Source: JANDLT01 sp041743485 (lineage in GTDB: Bacteria > Acidobacteriota > Blastocatellia > Pyrinomonadales > Pyrinomonadaceae). From it: a stretch of DNA of 29,248 nt. The notes under the pieces are model-generated. The model was not told the DNA's origin, searched no databases, and saw only the letters and a list, made by a program, of their open reading frames with translations. This document shows positions 12,698 through 19,817 of this stretch, piece by piece. The stretch lies in NCBI GenBank assembly GCA_041743485.1, contig JBGTMR010000044.1, positions 1 through 29,248 of the forward strand. The letters run 5' to 3'. How positions within the stretch are numbered: position 1 is the first letter of the stretch; every line of letters starts with the position of its first letter. A program made the translations under genes and the position numbers.

Positions 12698-14605
12698 ATG
12701 TTCAGAAAACAGCTTCGCCCGTCGAGCGAGTCGGGAACACATGCGGGAATCAAGACGCGCCGCGCATCCGCTTTAGTGTGCGGCATCGCGCTCATGACTT
12801 CTTCCGCCCCGCTCGCTTTTTCACAAACCACACAACAATCACCGAACACGCCGAAGACGATGAATCAAACTACCGAAGATTTTCGCCGCCAAGCACCGCA
12901 ACCTTTAGCCGCGCGCCCGCTTAGCATTCCGACGCCAAAAGAAGTCACGCTCTCAAACGGTTTGCGCGTCGTGATGCTTGAAAACGCGGGCTTGCCGCTT
13001 GTCAGTTTCCGGCTTGCATTTCGTACCGGAACGGCTTACGACCCGAAAGACATTCCCGGCTTAACCTCAATGGTCGCGGAACTTTTACAAGAAGGCACGA
13101 CGACGCGCAGCAGCCAACAAATTGCCGAACAGGTCGCGCGTCTCGGCGCAACTCTCAGCACCGATGCGAGTTCCGATTACACCGTCGTCGCCGCGTCCGC
13201 CCTCACAAGTTACACCGACGAGATTTTAGATTTAATGGCGGATGTCGCGCTTCGCCCTTCGTTCCCCGAATCGGAAGTCACGCTCGCCAAACAGAACACG
13301 AAGCAGGGTCTTCAATTCCAACGCTCACAGGCTTCGTTTCTCGCCAATGAGCGCATCTCGAAAGTTCTCTACGGCGACAATCCTTACTCTGTGGTGACGC
13401 CGACCGAAGCTTCGCTCGAAGCGATGACGCGCGACAAACTCATCGCGTTTTATCGCTCGATTTTCGTGCCGAACAACGCCGTCATGGTCATCGCCGGAGA
13501 CTTCAAAGCGAATGACATGCAGCGTCGCATTGAAAATCTTTTCGGTGAAGCGAAGTGGAAGCGCGGCACGGCGTTGACCGCCGATTTTCCCGCTCCGCCC
13601 GTGCGCGATGCGGCGAAGATTTACCTTGTTGACCGTCCCGGCTCGGCGCAATCGAACATCGCCATCGGCAACGTCGCCCTCAAGCGCACAGACCCCGATT
13701 ACTACCCCGTGCTTCTGATGCACTCGATTCTCGGCGGCAGTGCTTCGGCGCGTCTCTTTATGAATTTGCGTGAAGACAAAGGCTACACTTACGGGGCGTA
13801 TTCGAGTCTCGACACGCGCCGCGATGCCGGAACATTACGCGCGACCGCCGAAGTCCGCTCCGATGTGACGGGCGCGGCACTCAAAGAGTTCTTCTATGAA
13901 CTCAACCGCATACGCACCGAACCCGTCACCGATAAAGATTTGGCGGACGCGAAAGCTTATCTCTCCGGCGTGTTCCCGATTCGCCTCGAAACGCAGGAAG
14001 GCATGATTGGTCAACTCGTCCAAATCAAGATGTACGACCTTCCGGCGAACTATCTGCAAACCTACCGCGATGAAGTTCAGAAGGTTACGAAAGCCGATGT
14101 CCAACGTGTCGCGCGGAAATACCTGACGCCCGACAAAGCCGCCATCGTCATCGTCGGTGACGCCGCGAAAATCACCGACCAAATCAAACCTTACGCCGCG
14201 AGTATCGAAGTCTATAACGCCGACGGCACACGCAAGGAAGCGAACGCTTCATCGCCCGCGACCGCGACGAACGGCAACAGCGGCGGTGACGCATCAGCCG
14301 TCGCCGGTTCGTGGACGCTTTCCATCACCGCTCCGAACGGTCAACAATTTCCGGCAACGCTGACGCTCAACGCTAACGGTAATGCACTGAACGGCTCAAT
14401 CGAATCCGCGCTCGGCGGCGGACAATTAAGCGATGTCAAAGTCGAAGCCGGAAAACTGACGGCTAATCTGTCCTTAGCGGCGCAGGGTCAACAACTCAAT
14501 GCCAATATCAGCGGACGCATCAACGCCGGAGAGATGACCGGCGAACTCGCGCTCCCGATGCCGGGCGCACCACCGCTCACCTTCACCGGAACGAAGACAA
14601 AGTAG
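12698..14605 (+). CDS. M16B peptidase-like protein, non-catalytic partner with extra C-terminal beta domain
   Basis: A 635-residue M16 homologue. A signal peptide spans about 20-43 (ALVCGIALMTSSAPLAFSQ). Where HxxEH should be, the sequence is GLTSMVAELLQEG (121-133), with no histidines, so it cannot bind zinc. It keeps the Arg/Tyr pair of the partner subunit (R358, Y365 in LREDKGYTYG), which contributes to substrate binding in related heterodimers. M16 domains end near 505. After a Ser/Thr/Asn linker, residues about 530-635 form a repeated beta-strand module (GSWTLSI, GKLTANL, GEMTGEL) like a lipocalin-type barrel. AAAGGA lies upstream of the ATG. Co-transcribed with the catalytic subunit. 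Confidence 0.92.
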   Translation: MFRKQLRPSSESGTHAGIKTRRASALVCGIALMTSSAPLAFSQTTQQSPNTPKTMNQTTEDFRRQAPQPLAARPLSIPTPKEVTLSNGLRVVMLENAGLPLVSFRLAFRTGTAYDPKDIPGLTSMVAELLQEGTTTRSSQQIAEQVARLGATLSTDASSDYTVVAASALTSYTDEILDLMADVALRPSFPESEVTLAKQNTKQGLQFQRSQASFLANERISKVLYGDNPYSVVTPTEASLEAMTRDKLIAFYRSIFVPNNAVMVIAGDFKANDMQRRIENLFGEAKWKRGTALTADFPAPPVRDAAKIYLVDRPGSAQSNIAIGNVALKRTDPDYYPVLLMHSILGGSASARLFMNLREDKGYTYGAYSSLDTRRDAGTLRATAEVRSDVTGAALKEFFYELNRIRTEPVTDKDLADAKAYLSGVFPIRLETQEGMIGQLVQIKMYDLPANYLQTYRDEVQKVTKADVQRVARKYLTPDKAAIVIVGDAAKITDQIKPYAASIEVYNADGTRKEANASSPATATNGNSGGDASAVAGSWTLSITAPNGQQFPATLTLNANGNALNGSIESALGGGQLSDVKVEAGKLTANLSLAAQGQQLNANISGRINAGEMTGELALPMPGAPPLTFTGTKTK

Positions 14606-14659
14606 GAAGTCGAAAATCGAAAGGTAATCAATACTTTCGCCTTTCGATTTTCGGCTTTC
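14605..14659. repeat. Heptad-periodic inverted repeat after the M16 operon
   Basis: 20-bp arms at 14605-14624 and 14640-14659 with two mismatches, built of 7-bp units (GTCGAAA, ATCGAAA; CTTTCGC, CTTTCGA, TTTTCGG). The left arm begins at the last base of the TAG stop codon. Nearly the same core sequence recurs at 25607-25688, over 10 kb away. Confidence 0.85.
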
Positions 14660-14667
14660 ACCTTAAA

Positions 14668-14704
14668 CAAAAAGCCGCCCGACGTGTTCGTCCACGTCGG
14701 GCGG
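14668..14704 (-). terminator. Terminator of the YCF48-like gene
   Basis: Perfect 12-bp arms CCGCCCGACGTG / CACGTCGGGCGG around TTCGTC. Read leftward the stem is followed by GCTTTTTGTTT, so it serves the minus-strand gene ending at 14892, although it lies nearly 190 bp beyond that stop. Confidence 0.75.
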
Positions 14705-14724
14705 AAATCACAGGAGAACCATCC

Positions 14725-14796
14725 ATGCCGGAAACCGGAGAGTCTATCCGCTCGTTAGCCTTTGAGGGCGACGCTTCGCGGCTTCTTGCTTGCTAA
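14725..14796 (+). CDS. Possible 23-aa peptide
   Basis: ATG at 14725 follows AGGAG (14712-14716) at an ideal distance and opens a 23-codon frame ending TAA, encoding MPETGESIRSLAFEGDASRL and three more residues. It lies just beyond the terminator hairpin and antiparallel to the YCF48-like gene. The evidence is the ribosome-binding site alone; it may be chance or a short leader. Confidence 0.25.
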   Translation: MPETGESIRSLAFEGDASRLLAC

Positions 14797-14891
14797 ATTT
14801 ATAGATGCTGCCGCGCTTCTTTCGCGTTGCCAAGCCGCCCTTTCGTCACCGCATTCGTCCTTTCTTGCCGTCATTCTCACCGCTTTTCCTG

Positions 14892-15899
14892 CTATTTTTC
14901 ATACTGCGCGATAACGCCTTTGCTTCCGACCGCCCACGCCCTATCGCCCCGCGCAAACAAAGCGTAAAGATTATTCTTCGTGCGGCTTTCCTGTTCAACC
15001 CACGCCCGCCCGCCGTCGCCCGTGCGAATCACCGTACCGCCGCGCCCGACCGCGTAACCGTCATCGTTATTGACAAAACGCACACTCAAAAGCGTTGCCG
15101 TCACGGGCGAACGCATCGCAAACCACGTCACCCCGCCATCCGATGTACGCAAAATCGTGCCGCGTTCACCGACCGCCCAGCCCGTGCGGGCGTTCCTAAA
15201 TTCGACGTTGTAAAGCGTCACTTTCGTGTTTGAACGCTGAAGCGTCCACGACACGCCGCCGTCTTCAGTGTAGAGAATCACACCGTCCGCCCCGACAACC
15301 CACCCGCGCCGCTCATCGTCAAACGCGAGGTCAATCAATTCCGTGCGCGTCGGAACGCTTTGACGTTCCCACGTCGCCCCGCCATCCGCCGTCGTTAAAA
15401 CAAGACTGTCCGTGACCGCTTGACCGCGACTAATCGAACCGACAATCCACCCGCGCTTTTTATTGACGAACCGCAAACTGTAAAGTTCCGGCAGCCCGTT
15501 AAACTCCTGTGCGGCGAAACTATTTGTCTCGCGCCACCTCGCCCCGCCGTTCGCAGTCTGCCAGATACGGTTTCCGGCAAGCAGAAATCCGTCATCCTTA
15601 TTGCGAAAATAGATGTCGTTGATGTCGTCGGTCAGCGTCGTTTCTTGCTGCTTCCAAGTGATACCGCCGTCGTCGGTGGTAATCACCGTGCCGCCGTCGC
15701 CCGCCGCCCAACCGCGCCTGTTATTATCGAAATATACGGTGTTCAAATCGCTCGTCACGACACTAACGCGCGCCGCCGCCCAACCGCTTCGCGCTCTGAC
15801 TTGGGCGATACTCACCGCGTGGAAACCCGCGCCGATGAGCGTCGTTAAAATCATCGTCCACAACAATCCGATTCGTAATCCAATATGATTTTTTATCAT
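14892..15899 (-). CDS. YCF48-like beta-propeller protein, secreted
   Basis: A 335-residue protein with an N-terminal signal or anchor segment (about 8-33) followed by repeats of roughly 42-45 residues with the motif GWAxGxxGTxxxTxDGGxTW. Clear copies start near residues 63, 195, 237 and 280, with weaker ones between. This is the YCF48/BNR (Asp-box) propeller architecture of the photosystem II assembly factor HCF136 and many non-photosynthetic secreted proteins. In a non-cyanobacterial context the role is unknown, perhaps binding or assembly at the cell envelope. AGAGGTG precedes the ATG. Monocistronic. Confidence 0.88.
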   Translation of the reverse strand: MIKNHIGLRIGLLWTMILTTLIGAGFHAVSIAQVRARSGWAAARVSVVTSDLNTVYFDNNRRGWAAGDGGTVITTDDGGITWKQQETTLTDDINDIYFRNKDDGFLLAGNRIWQTANGGARWRETNSFAAQEFNGLPELYSLRFVNKKRGWIVGSISRGQAVTDSLVLTTADGGATWERQSVPTRTELIDLAFDDERRGWVVGADGVILYTEDGGVSWTLQRSNTKVTLYNVEFRNARTGWAVGERGTILRTSDGGVTWFAMRSPVTATLLSVRFVNNDDGYAVGRGGTVIRTGDGGRAWVEQESRTKNNLYALFARGDRAWAVGSKGVIAQYEK

Positions 15900-16248
15900 C
15901 GCTTATTTCACCTCTGATTTTTCAGATGCAATAAAATTACCGTTCGGAAGCTTAGGCAAGCGGTCAAATTATTCGACGTGTCTTCAATACATGCTTGCAC
16001 CTGAACACTCCGCGCCGACACAAGCCGCCCACAAATCATTCAACACACAAGAGACAAAACCATCAAAATCGCCTAATATAAATTCATTCCCCGAACCGTT
16101 TAAGTCAACCGTAGTTTGCAAGATTACTTTTCTGAATTTGAAATTTGAAATTTCAGATTCAGACCAAAACAAACCCTTACATTACAGAGTAATAGTTTGA
16201 TACCGCAACCAAAACCGTCTTCACATTCACCGGAGGTAATAATTCAAG
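15900..16248. other. Intergenic region upstream of phenylalanine hydroxylase
   Basis: No supported gene: the 69-codon frame at 15991-16200 lacks a ribosome-binding site and runs through a palindrome. It must hold the divergent promoters for the propeller gene and the hydroxylase, but I could not pick convincing -35/-10 pairs. It contains the palindrome at 16131-16163. Confidence 0.5.
16131..16163. repeat. AT-rich palindrome with 7-bp periodicity
   Basis: 16-bp arms TCTGAATTTGAAATTT and AAATTTCAGATTCAGA around a single G, with one mismatch; units GAATTTG, AAATTTG, AAATTTC. It lies about 90 bp upstream of the hydroxylase start. Confidence 0.75.
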
Positions 16249-17130
16249 ATGCAAGCCGAACGCGAAATCTCGCTCAACGGAGTTTCGACCGAAACCAATC
16301 TCGCCAACTCCGCCATCACCGTCGAAGGCGAAAGCATAATCGCCGACCTCGACCCCGACCATCCGGGTTTTCGTGACCCTGAATACCGCGCCCGACGCAA
16401 TCACATCGCCGAACTCGCGGTTTCGTATAAATCCGGTTCGCCCATCCCGGACGCGCCTTATATCGAAGCCGAACAGGAAGTGTGGCGCATCATCAATCAC
16501 GAACTCGAAGACGCGCACAGGCGTTTCGCGTGTCGTGAATATCTCGAATGCCTTCGCATTTTGGATTTACCGAAAGACCATATTCCGCAGTTGCGCGAAG
16601 TCAGCGCGCGTGTCGAAAAGATTTCCGGCTTTCGTTTAGAACCCGTCGGCGGGCTTGTTCTGCCGCGCGTCTTTCTCGAATCGCTCGGCAACGGTGTGTT
16701 TCTCTCGACTCAATACATACGTCACCATTCGACGCCGCTCTATACGCCCGAACCCGATGTCGTGCATGAAACCATCGGACACGCGACGATGCTCGCCAAC
16801 GCGCAGGTCGCGGAAATCACGCGCCTCGTCGGTGATGCCGTGCGCCGCGCGGACGACGAAGGCTTAGAGCGCATCGGACGCATCTACTGGTTCACGATTG
16901 AGTTTGGTGTCGTTCGTGAAAACAGTGACCCGAAAGCTTACGGCGCGGGTTTGCTTTCATCGGCGGGTGAAATGGCGTCACTCGTCAACACCGAAATGCG
17001 CCCGTTCGACCTCGAAGCGATGTCGCGCCAAGACTACGACGTGACGATGTTTCAACCGTTCCTCTTTTGCGCCGATTCCTTCGACCAGATGTACCACAAG
17101 ATGCGCGACTACATGCTCAACTTCAACTAA
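16249..17130 (+). CDS. phhA: Phenylalanine-4-hydroxylase (biopterin-dependent aromatic amino acid hydroxylase)
   Basis: Cytosolic non-haem iron enzyme converting phenylalanine to tyrosine with tetrahydrobiopterin and O2. The 293-residue length fits the single-domain bacterial form without a regulatory ACT domain. The iron triad is seen: H173 and H178 in EPDVVHETIGHATML and E218 in YWFTIEFGV; the pterin-site region (FLSTQYIRHHSTPLYTPEPD) and YGAGLLSSAGEM are also conserved. GGAGGT lies upstream of the ATG. No pterin-4a-carbinolamine dehydratase (phhB) gene is adjacent, so cofactor recycling is encoded elsewhere. Tryptophan hydroxylase-type specificity cannot be excluded from sequence alone. 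Confidence 0.92.
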   Translation: MQAEREISLNGVSTETNLANSAITVEGESIIADLDPDHPGFRDPEYRARRNHIAELAVSYKSGSPIPDAPYIEAEQEVWRIINHELEDAHRRFACREYLECLRILDLPKDHIPQLREVSARVEKISGFRLEPVGGLVLPRVFLESLGNGVFLSTQYIRHHSTPLYTPEPDVVHETIGHATMLANAQVAEITRLVGDAVRRADDEGLERIGRIYWFTIEFGVVRENSDPKAYGAGLLSSAGEMASLVNTEMRPFDLEAMSRQDYDVTMFQPFLFCADSFDQMYHKMRDYMLNFN

Positions 17131-17165
17131 CAACAAACGCCCGAAGACTTATAACCACGCGAAAC

Positions 17166-17203
17166 AAAGACGTAAGAAAGCATTCCGCTCTCTTACGTCT
17201 TTA
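17166..17203 (+). terminator. Terminator after phenylalanine hydroxylase
   Basis: AAGACGTAAGA and TCTTACGTCTT form an 11-bp perfect stem followed by a short T-rich stretch (TTATACTTTC). Confidence 0.8.
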
Positions 17204-17205
17204 TA

Positions 17206-17231
17206 CTTTCGACCTTCGATTTTCGACTTTA
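17206..17231. repeat. Heptad-periodic repeat, single arm
   Basis: Units CTTTCGA, CCTTCGA, TTTTCGA, CTTTA run up to the stop codon of the leftward gene. The sequence matches one arm of the repeats at 14605 and 25607, but here no opposing arm is present. Confidence 0.7.
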
Positions 17232-18086
17232 TCTTGGCGGTATCACACCGTCGCGCGGCGCGGGCGTCACGGTGTTCTCCGGCGTAATCGGATTCTGCGG
17301 TACGGTGTCGGGATTGTCCGTCGTCACAGTCGTTTGGCTCGCACCCAGTCGCGCCCGCAAACGCTCTATATCCGCGTCGGTCGTCGCAATCACGCTCTCA
17401 AGCCGTGTGCGGCTGCTTGAGAGAGTTTGCAGTTGCGCGTTTAACCTCGTCCGCTCGTTTTCGAGTTGACGACGAAATCGCTCGCGCGCAAGTTCCGGAC
17501 GTGCCGTACCTGAACCCGCCAAAGCAAGTTCGATGTTCTCCGGTTCGATGTCAACCGCGATTTGGTCGAGCCGCGCTTGAACCCTGTCTTGCTTCTCCTG
17601 CACGTCAACCAACTGTTGTTGATACCCTTGCGCCCGTTGTTCGCTTTGATACAGGCTGTTGGAAAGCTGTGCGCGCATCACATCAGGGTCAACCGTCGGC
17701 ACGGCGGCGCGCGGCGCAATTGAACTATTAGGGTTTCCCATTGCGTCGGGCGTCGAAGCTTGATTGGGATTTGTCCGCCCGTTGCGCGGCGAAATTTGGT
17801 TGGGATTCGTCCGCCCGTCGCGCGTCGGAAGGTTCGCCGCGTCGTCATCGGCGGTGCTGATGATTTCCGCGTCCGTGCCTTCGGTCGTCGAAGCAAGCGG
17901 CGGAACTTGCCCGCGCACAGGGTTTGTCGTGCGCCGCGACGGACGACGCGATGAACGCCGTTGCGTGCTTCGCGTGCGCTGTTGTGCAGGTTGCGGCGCG
18001 GCACTGACTTCTAAAACATCCGCGAAGCCCATCACCGAACCGCACGCCGCCATCAATGTCACCATCAAAAATTTCTTAACTTTCAT
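17229..18086 (-). CDS. Secreted Arg/Pro-rich protein with coiled coil, function unknown
   Basis: A 285-residue protein with an N-terminal signal peptide (MKVKKFLMVTLMAACGSVMG, cleavage probably near 22-30). It continues with a strongly basic Ser/Arg/Thr stretch (about 35-55), a Pro/Asn/Thr region containing two copies of NGRTNPNQ-type sequence, a long predicted coiled coil (about 150-255, rich in Gln, Arg, Leu), and a Pro/Thr tail ending VIPPR. ATG at 18086 has AAAGGGAAG upstream and starts directly with a signal peptide, so it is preferred over an upstream in-frame start at 18128. Likely envelope-associated; the basic patch could bind cell-wall polymers. No family recognised. Confidence 0.75.
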   Translation of the reverse strand: MKVKKFLMVTLMAACGSVMGFADVLEVSAAPQPAQQRTRSTQRRSSRRPSRRTTNPVRGQVPPLASTTEGTDAEIISTADDDAANLPTRDGRTNPNQISPRNGRTNPNQASTPDAMGNPNSSIAPRAAVPTVDPDVMRAQLSNSLYQSEQRAQGYQQQLVDVQEKQDRVQARLDQIAVDIEPENIELALAGSGTARPELARERFRRQLENERTRLNAQLQTLSSSRTRLESVIATTDADIERLRARLGASQTTVTTDNPDTVPQNPITPENTVTPAPRDGVIPPR

Positions 18087-18196
18087 GTTCCGTACTTCCC
18101 TTTCAATCAGAACCATCCGACACAACAATCATTACACGTCGCAGCCCGTTCAGAGTTTCATGCCAACGCTCCGGCATCTCATTATTAAGACCGGCA

Positions 18197-18925
18197 TCAA
18201 CATCCCGTCGTGTTGAACGAAGCAATCTTACGAAGCAGATTCCCGCTTCCTGCCTGTGAAGACAAGAAAAGCGTGCGCCGCCAACCGTTGTAATGGCTGC
18301 TCAAATCAACATATAAATCCAACTTCCCGTCGCCATCCAAATCACCCGCCCACCGCAAACTCAAGTTCGTATCGCTCACATCCTTCACATCGGGGAACGC
18401 ACCGAGCGTCTGCGTGGTCGCTCCATGAATCAACACTAACGCCGAACCCTTTCCGGTATCGGCGAACGGATATTCTCTGTCACTTATAACTTTGAGAATG
18501 TAGTTGCGCTCTCCTAATTTCAACTCAATTACAGTTTTATTGTCGAACTGCTTTTGCTCGTCGAAAATCGTGGTTACAGTTTTGTTCTCTATCAGGTTCG
18601 CGCCTTTAAGCAAGAAGATAGGTTCAAGAGACCAGTTGACCCCGACTTTTTTACCACTCGGTTCTTTTGCGCCGTAGTCAATCAGTTCATCCTCGACAGC
18701 TTCGATTGTTAGTATCGAAGACAGTAATTTATATTCGCCGTTGACAAGATATAAACCCAGCCACTGTTCTCCATTAAGCGCATTCACTTCATCGCCGTGA
18801 AAATCTCCGACCTCAAGCAACTGCACGGCGGGTGCTTTCGCGTCGTCTGCGTATGTGACGTGCGTGAGAACAACGGCGAAGCAAGTCAGCGCGATTGTGC
18901 AAATCAAATACGTCGCCTTTTTCAT
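18197..18925 (-). CDS. Secreted protein with calcium-binding-like repeat, function unknown
   Basis: A 242-residue protein with a signal peptide (MKKATYLICTIALTCFAVVL, then THVTYADD). The body is beta-rich with no recognised domain; near the C-terminus DLDGDGKLDLYVDLS matches the D-x-D-G-D-G-x-x-D loop of FG-GAP/VCBS and dockerin-like calcium sites. GAGGGAAA lies 6 nt before ATG 18925; an upstream GTG (18994) inside nadC is rejected. It begins 31 bp after the nadC stop on the same strand, so it may be read through from valS-nadC, although it has no evident link to NAD or tRNA metabolism. Confidence 0.78.
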   Translation of the reverse strand: MKKATYLICTIALTCFAVVLTHVTYADDAKAPAVQLLEVGDFHGDEVNALNGEQWLGLYLVNGEYKLLSSILTIEAVEDELIDYGAKEPSGKKVGVNWSLEPIFLLKGANLIENKTVTTIFDEQKQFDNKTVIELKLGERNYILKVISDREYPFADTGKGSALVLIHGATTQTLGAFPDVKDVSDTNLSLRWAGDLDGDGKLDLYVDLSSHYNGWRRTLFLSSQAGSGNLLRKIASFNTTGC

Positions 18926-18956
18926 AGTATTTCCCTCACGATAACCATCATTAAAT

Positions 18957-19817
18957 TTATCCCGCTTGTATCTTAAAACTGATGTCCATCGCACGCGCCG
19001 AATGCGTCAACGCTCCGACGCTGATGAGGTCAACGCCGGTTTCCGCGTAAGCGCGCACCGTCTCAAGATTGATGCCGCCGGATGATTCGAGCAGTACGTT
19101 TTCACCCGCGAGTTCGCGTGTCAGTTCGACCATCGGGCGCGTCTCTTCGGGCGTGAGATTGTCGAGCATGATGATGTCGGCTTTCGCGGAAATCGCTTCG
19201 CGCAAATCGCGTTCGTTTGAAACTTCGACTTCGATTTTGTGAAGGTGTCCCGCCACGTCGCGGGCGCGTTCAATCGCCGCCGCGACGCCGCCCGCCAAGG
19301 CGATGTGATTGTCCTTAATTAACACGCCGTCGTCCAGACCGAAACGATGATTGCGCCCGCCGCCGATTTGCACCGCGTACTTTTCCAACATACGCAAGCC
19401 CGGCGTCGTCTTGCGCGTATCAACGATGCGGGCGCGCGTGCCTTCGGTAAGCTTGACGTATTGCCGCGTCAAAGTCGTGATACCGGAAAGACGTTGTAAT
19501 AGATTCAACGCGACACGTTCGCCGCCCAGAAGCACATCGGCAAAACCGGATGTGCGGGCGATGACTTTTCCGGCTTCGACATCATCGCCGTCGGAAACGA
19601 AAGCTTCGATTTGTTGCTGTGTGTCGAGCGTCGAGAACACGGCTTCGGCGGCTTCAAGCCCGCACACCGTCATCGCCTCTTTCGCAATGAAACGCCCGCG
19701 CGCCTGCGCGTTGCGCGCGACGACGGCTTGCGTCGTGATGTCGCCGCGCCCCAAGTCTTCACTAAGAAACGCGCCGATTTGTGAATACAGCGCGCCTTCA
19801 TCGAATGCGAATGTCAT
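18957..19817 (-). CDS. nadC: Nicotinate-nucleotide pyrophosphorylase (quinolinate phosphoribosyltransferase)
   Basis: Converts quinolinate and PRPP to nicotinate mononucleotide, CO2 and PPi in de novo NAD synthesis. The 286-residue length is typical. Seen motifs: EDLGRGDITT (20-29), RVALNLLQRLSG (101-112), DTRKTTPGLR (133-142), GGGRNHR (152-158), KDNH (168-171) and the C-terminal phosphate-binding LESSGGI. Its ATG overlaps the valS stop as ATGA (19817-19814), so translation is coupled to valS. No nadA or nadB is in the window. Confidence 0.96.
   Translation of the reverse strand: MTFAFDEGALYSQIGAFLSEDLGRGDITTQAVVARNAQARGRFIAKEAMTVCGLEAAEAVFSTLDTQQQIEAFVSDGDDVEAGKVIARTSGFADVLLGGERVALNLLQRLSGITTLTRQYVKLTEGTRARIVDTRKTTPGLRMLEKYAVQIGGGRNHRFGLDDGVLIKDNHIALAGGVAAAIERARDVAGHLHKIEVEVSNERDLREAISAKADIIMLDNLTPEETRPMVELTRELAGENVLLESSGGINLETVRAYAETGVDLISVGALTHSARAMDISFKIQAG

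Noticed and set aside
15991..16200. 69-codon frame upstream of phenylalanine hydroxylase
   Set aside because: No ribosome-binding site, and the second half is a palindrome with 7-bp periodicity.
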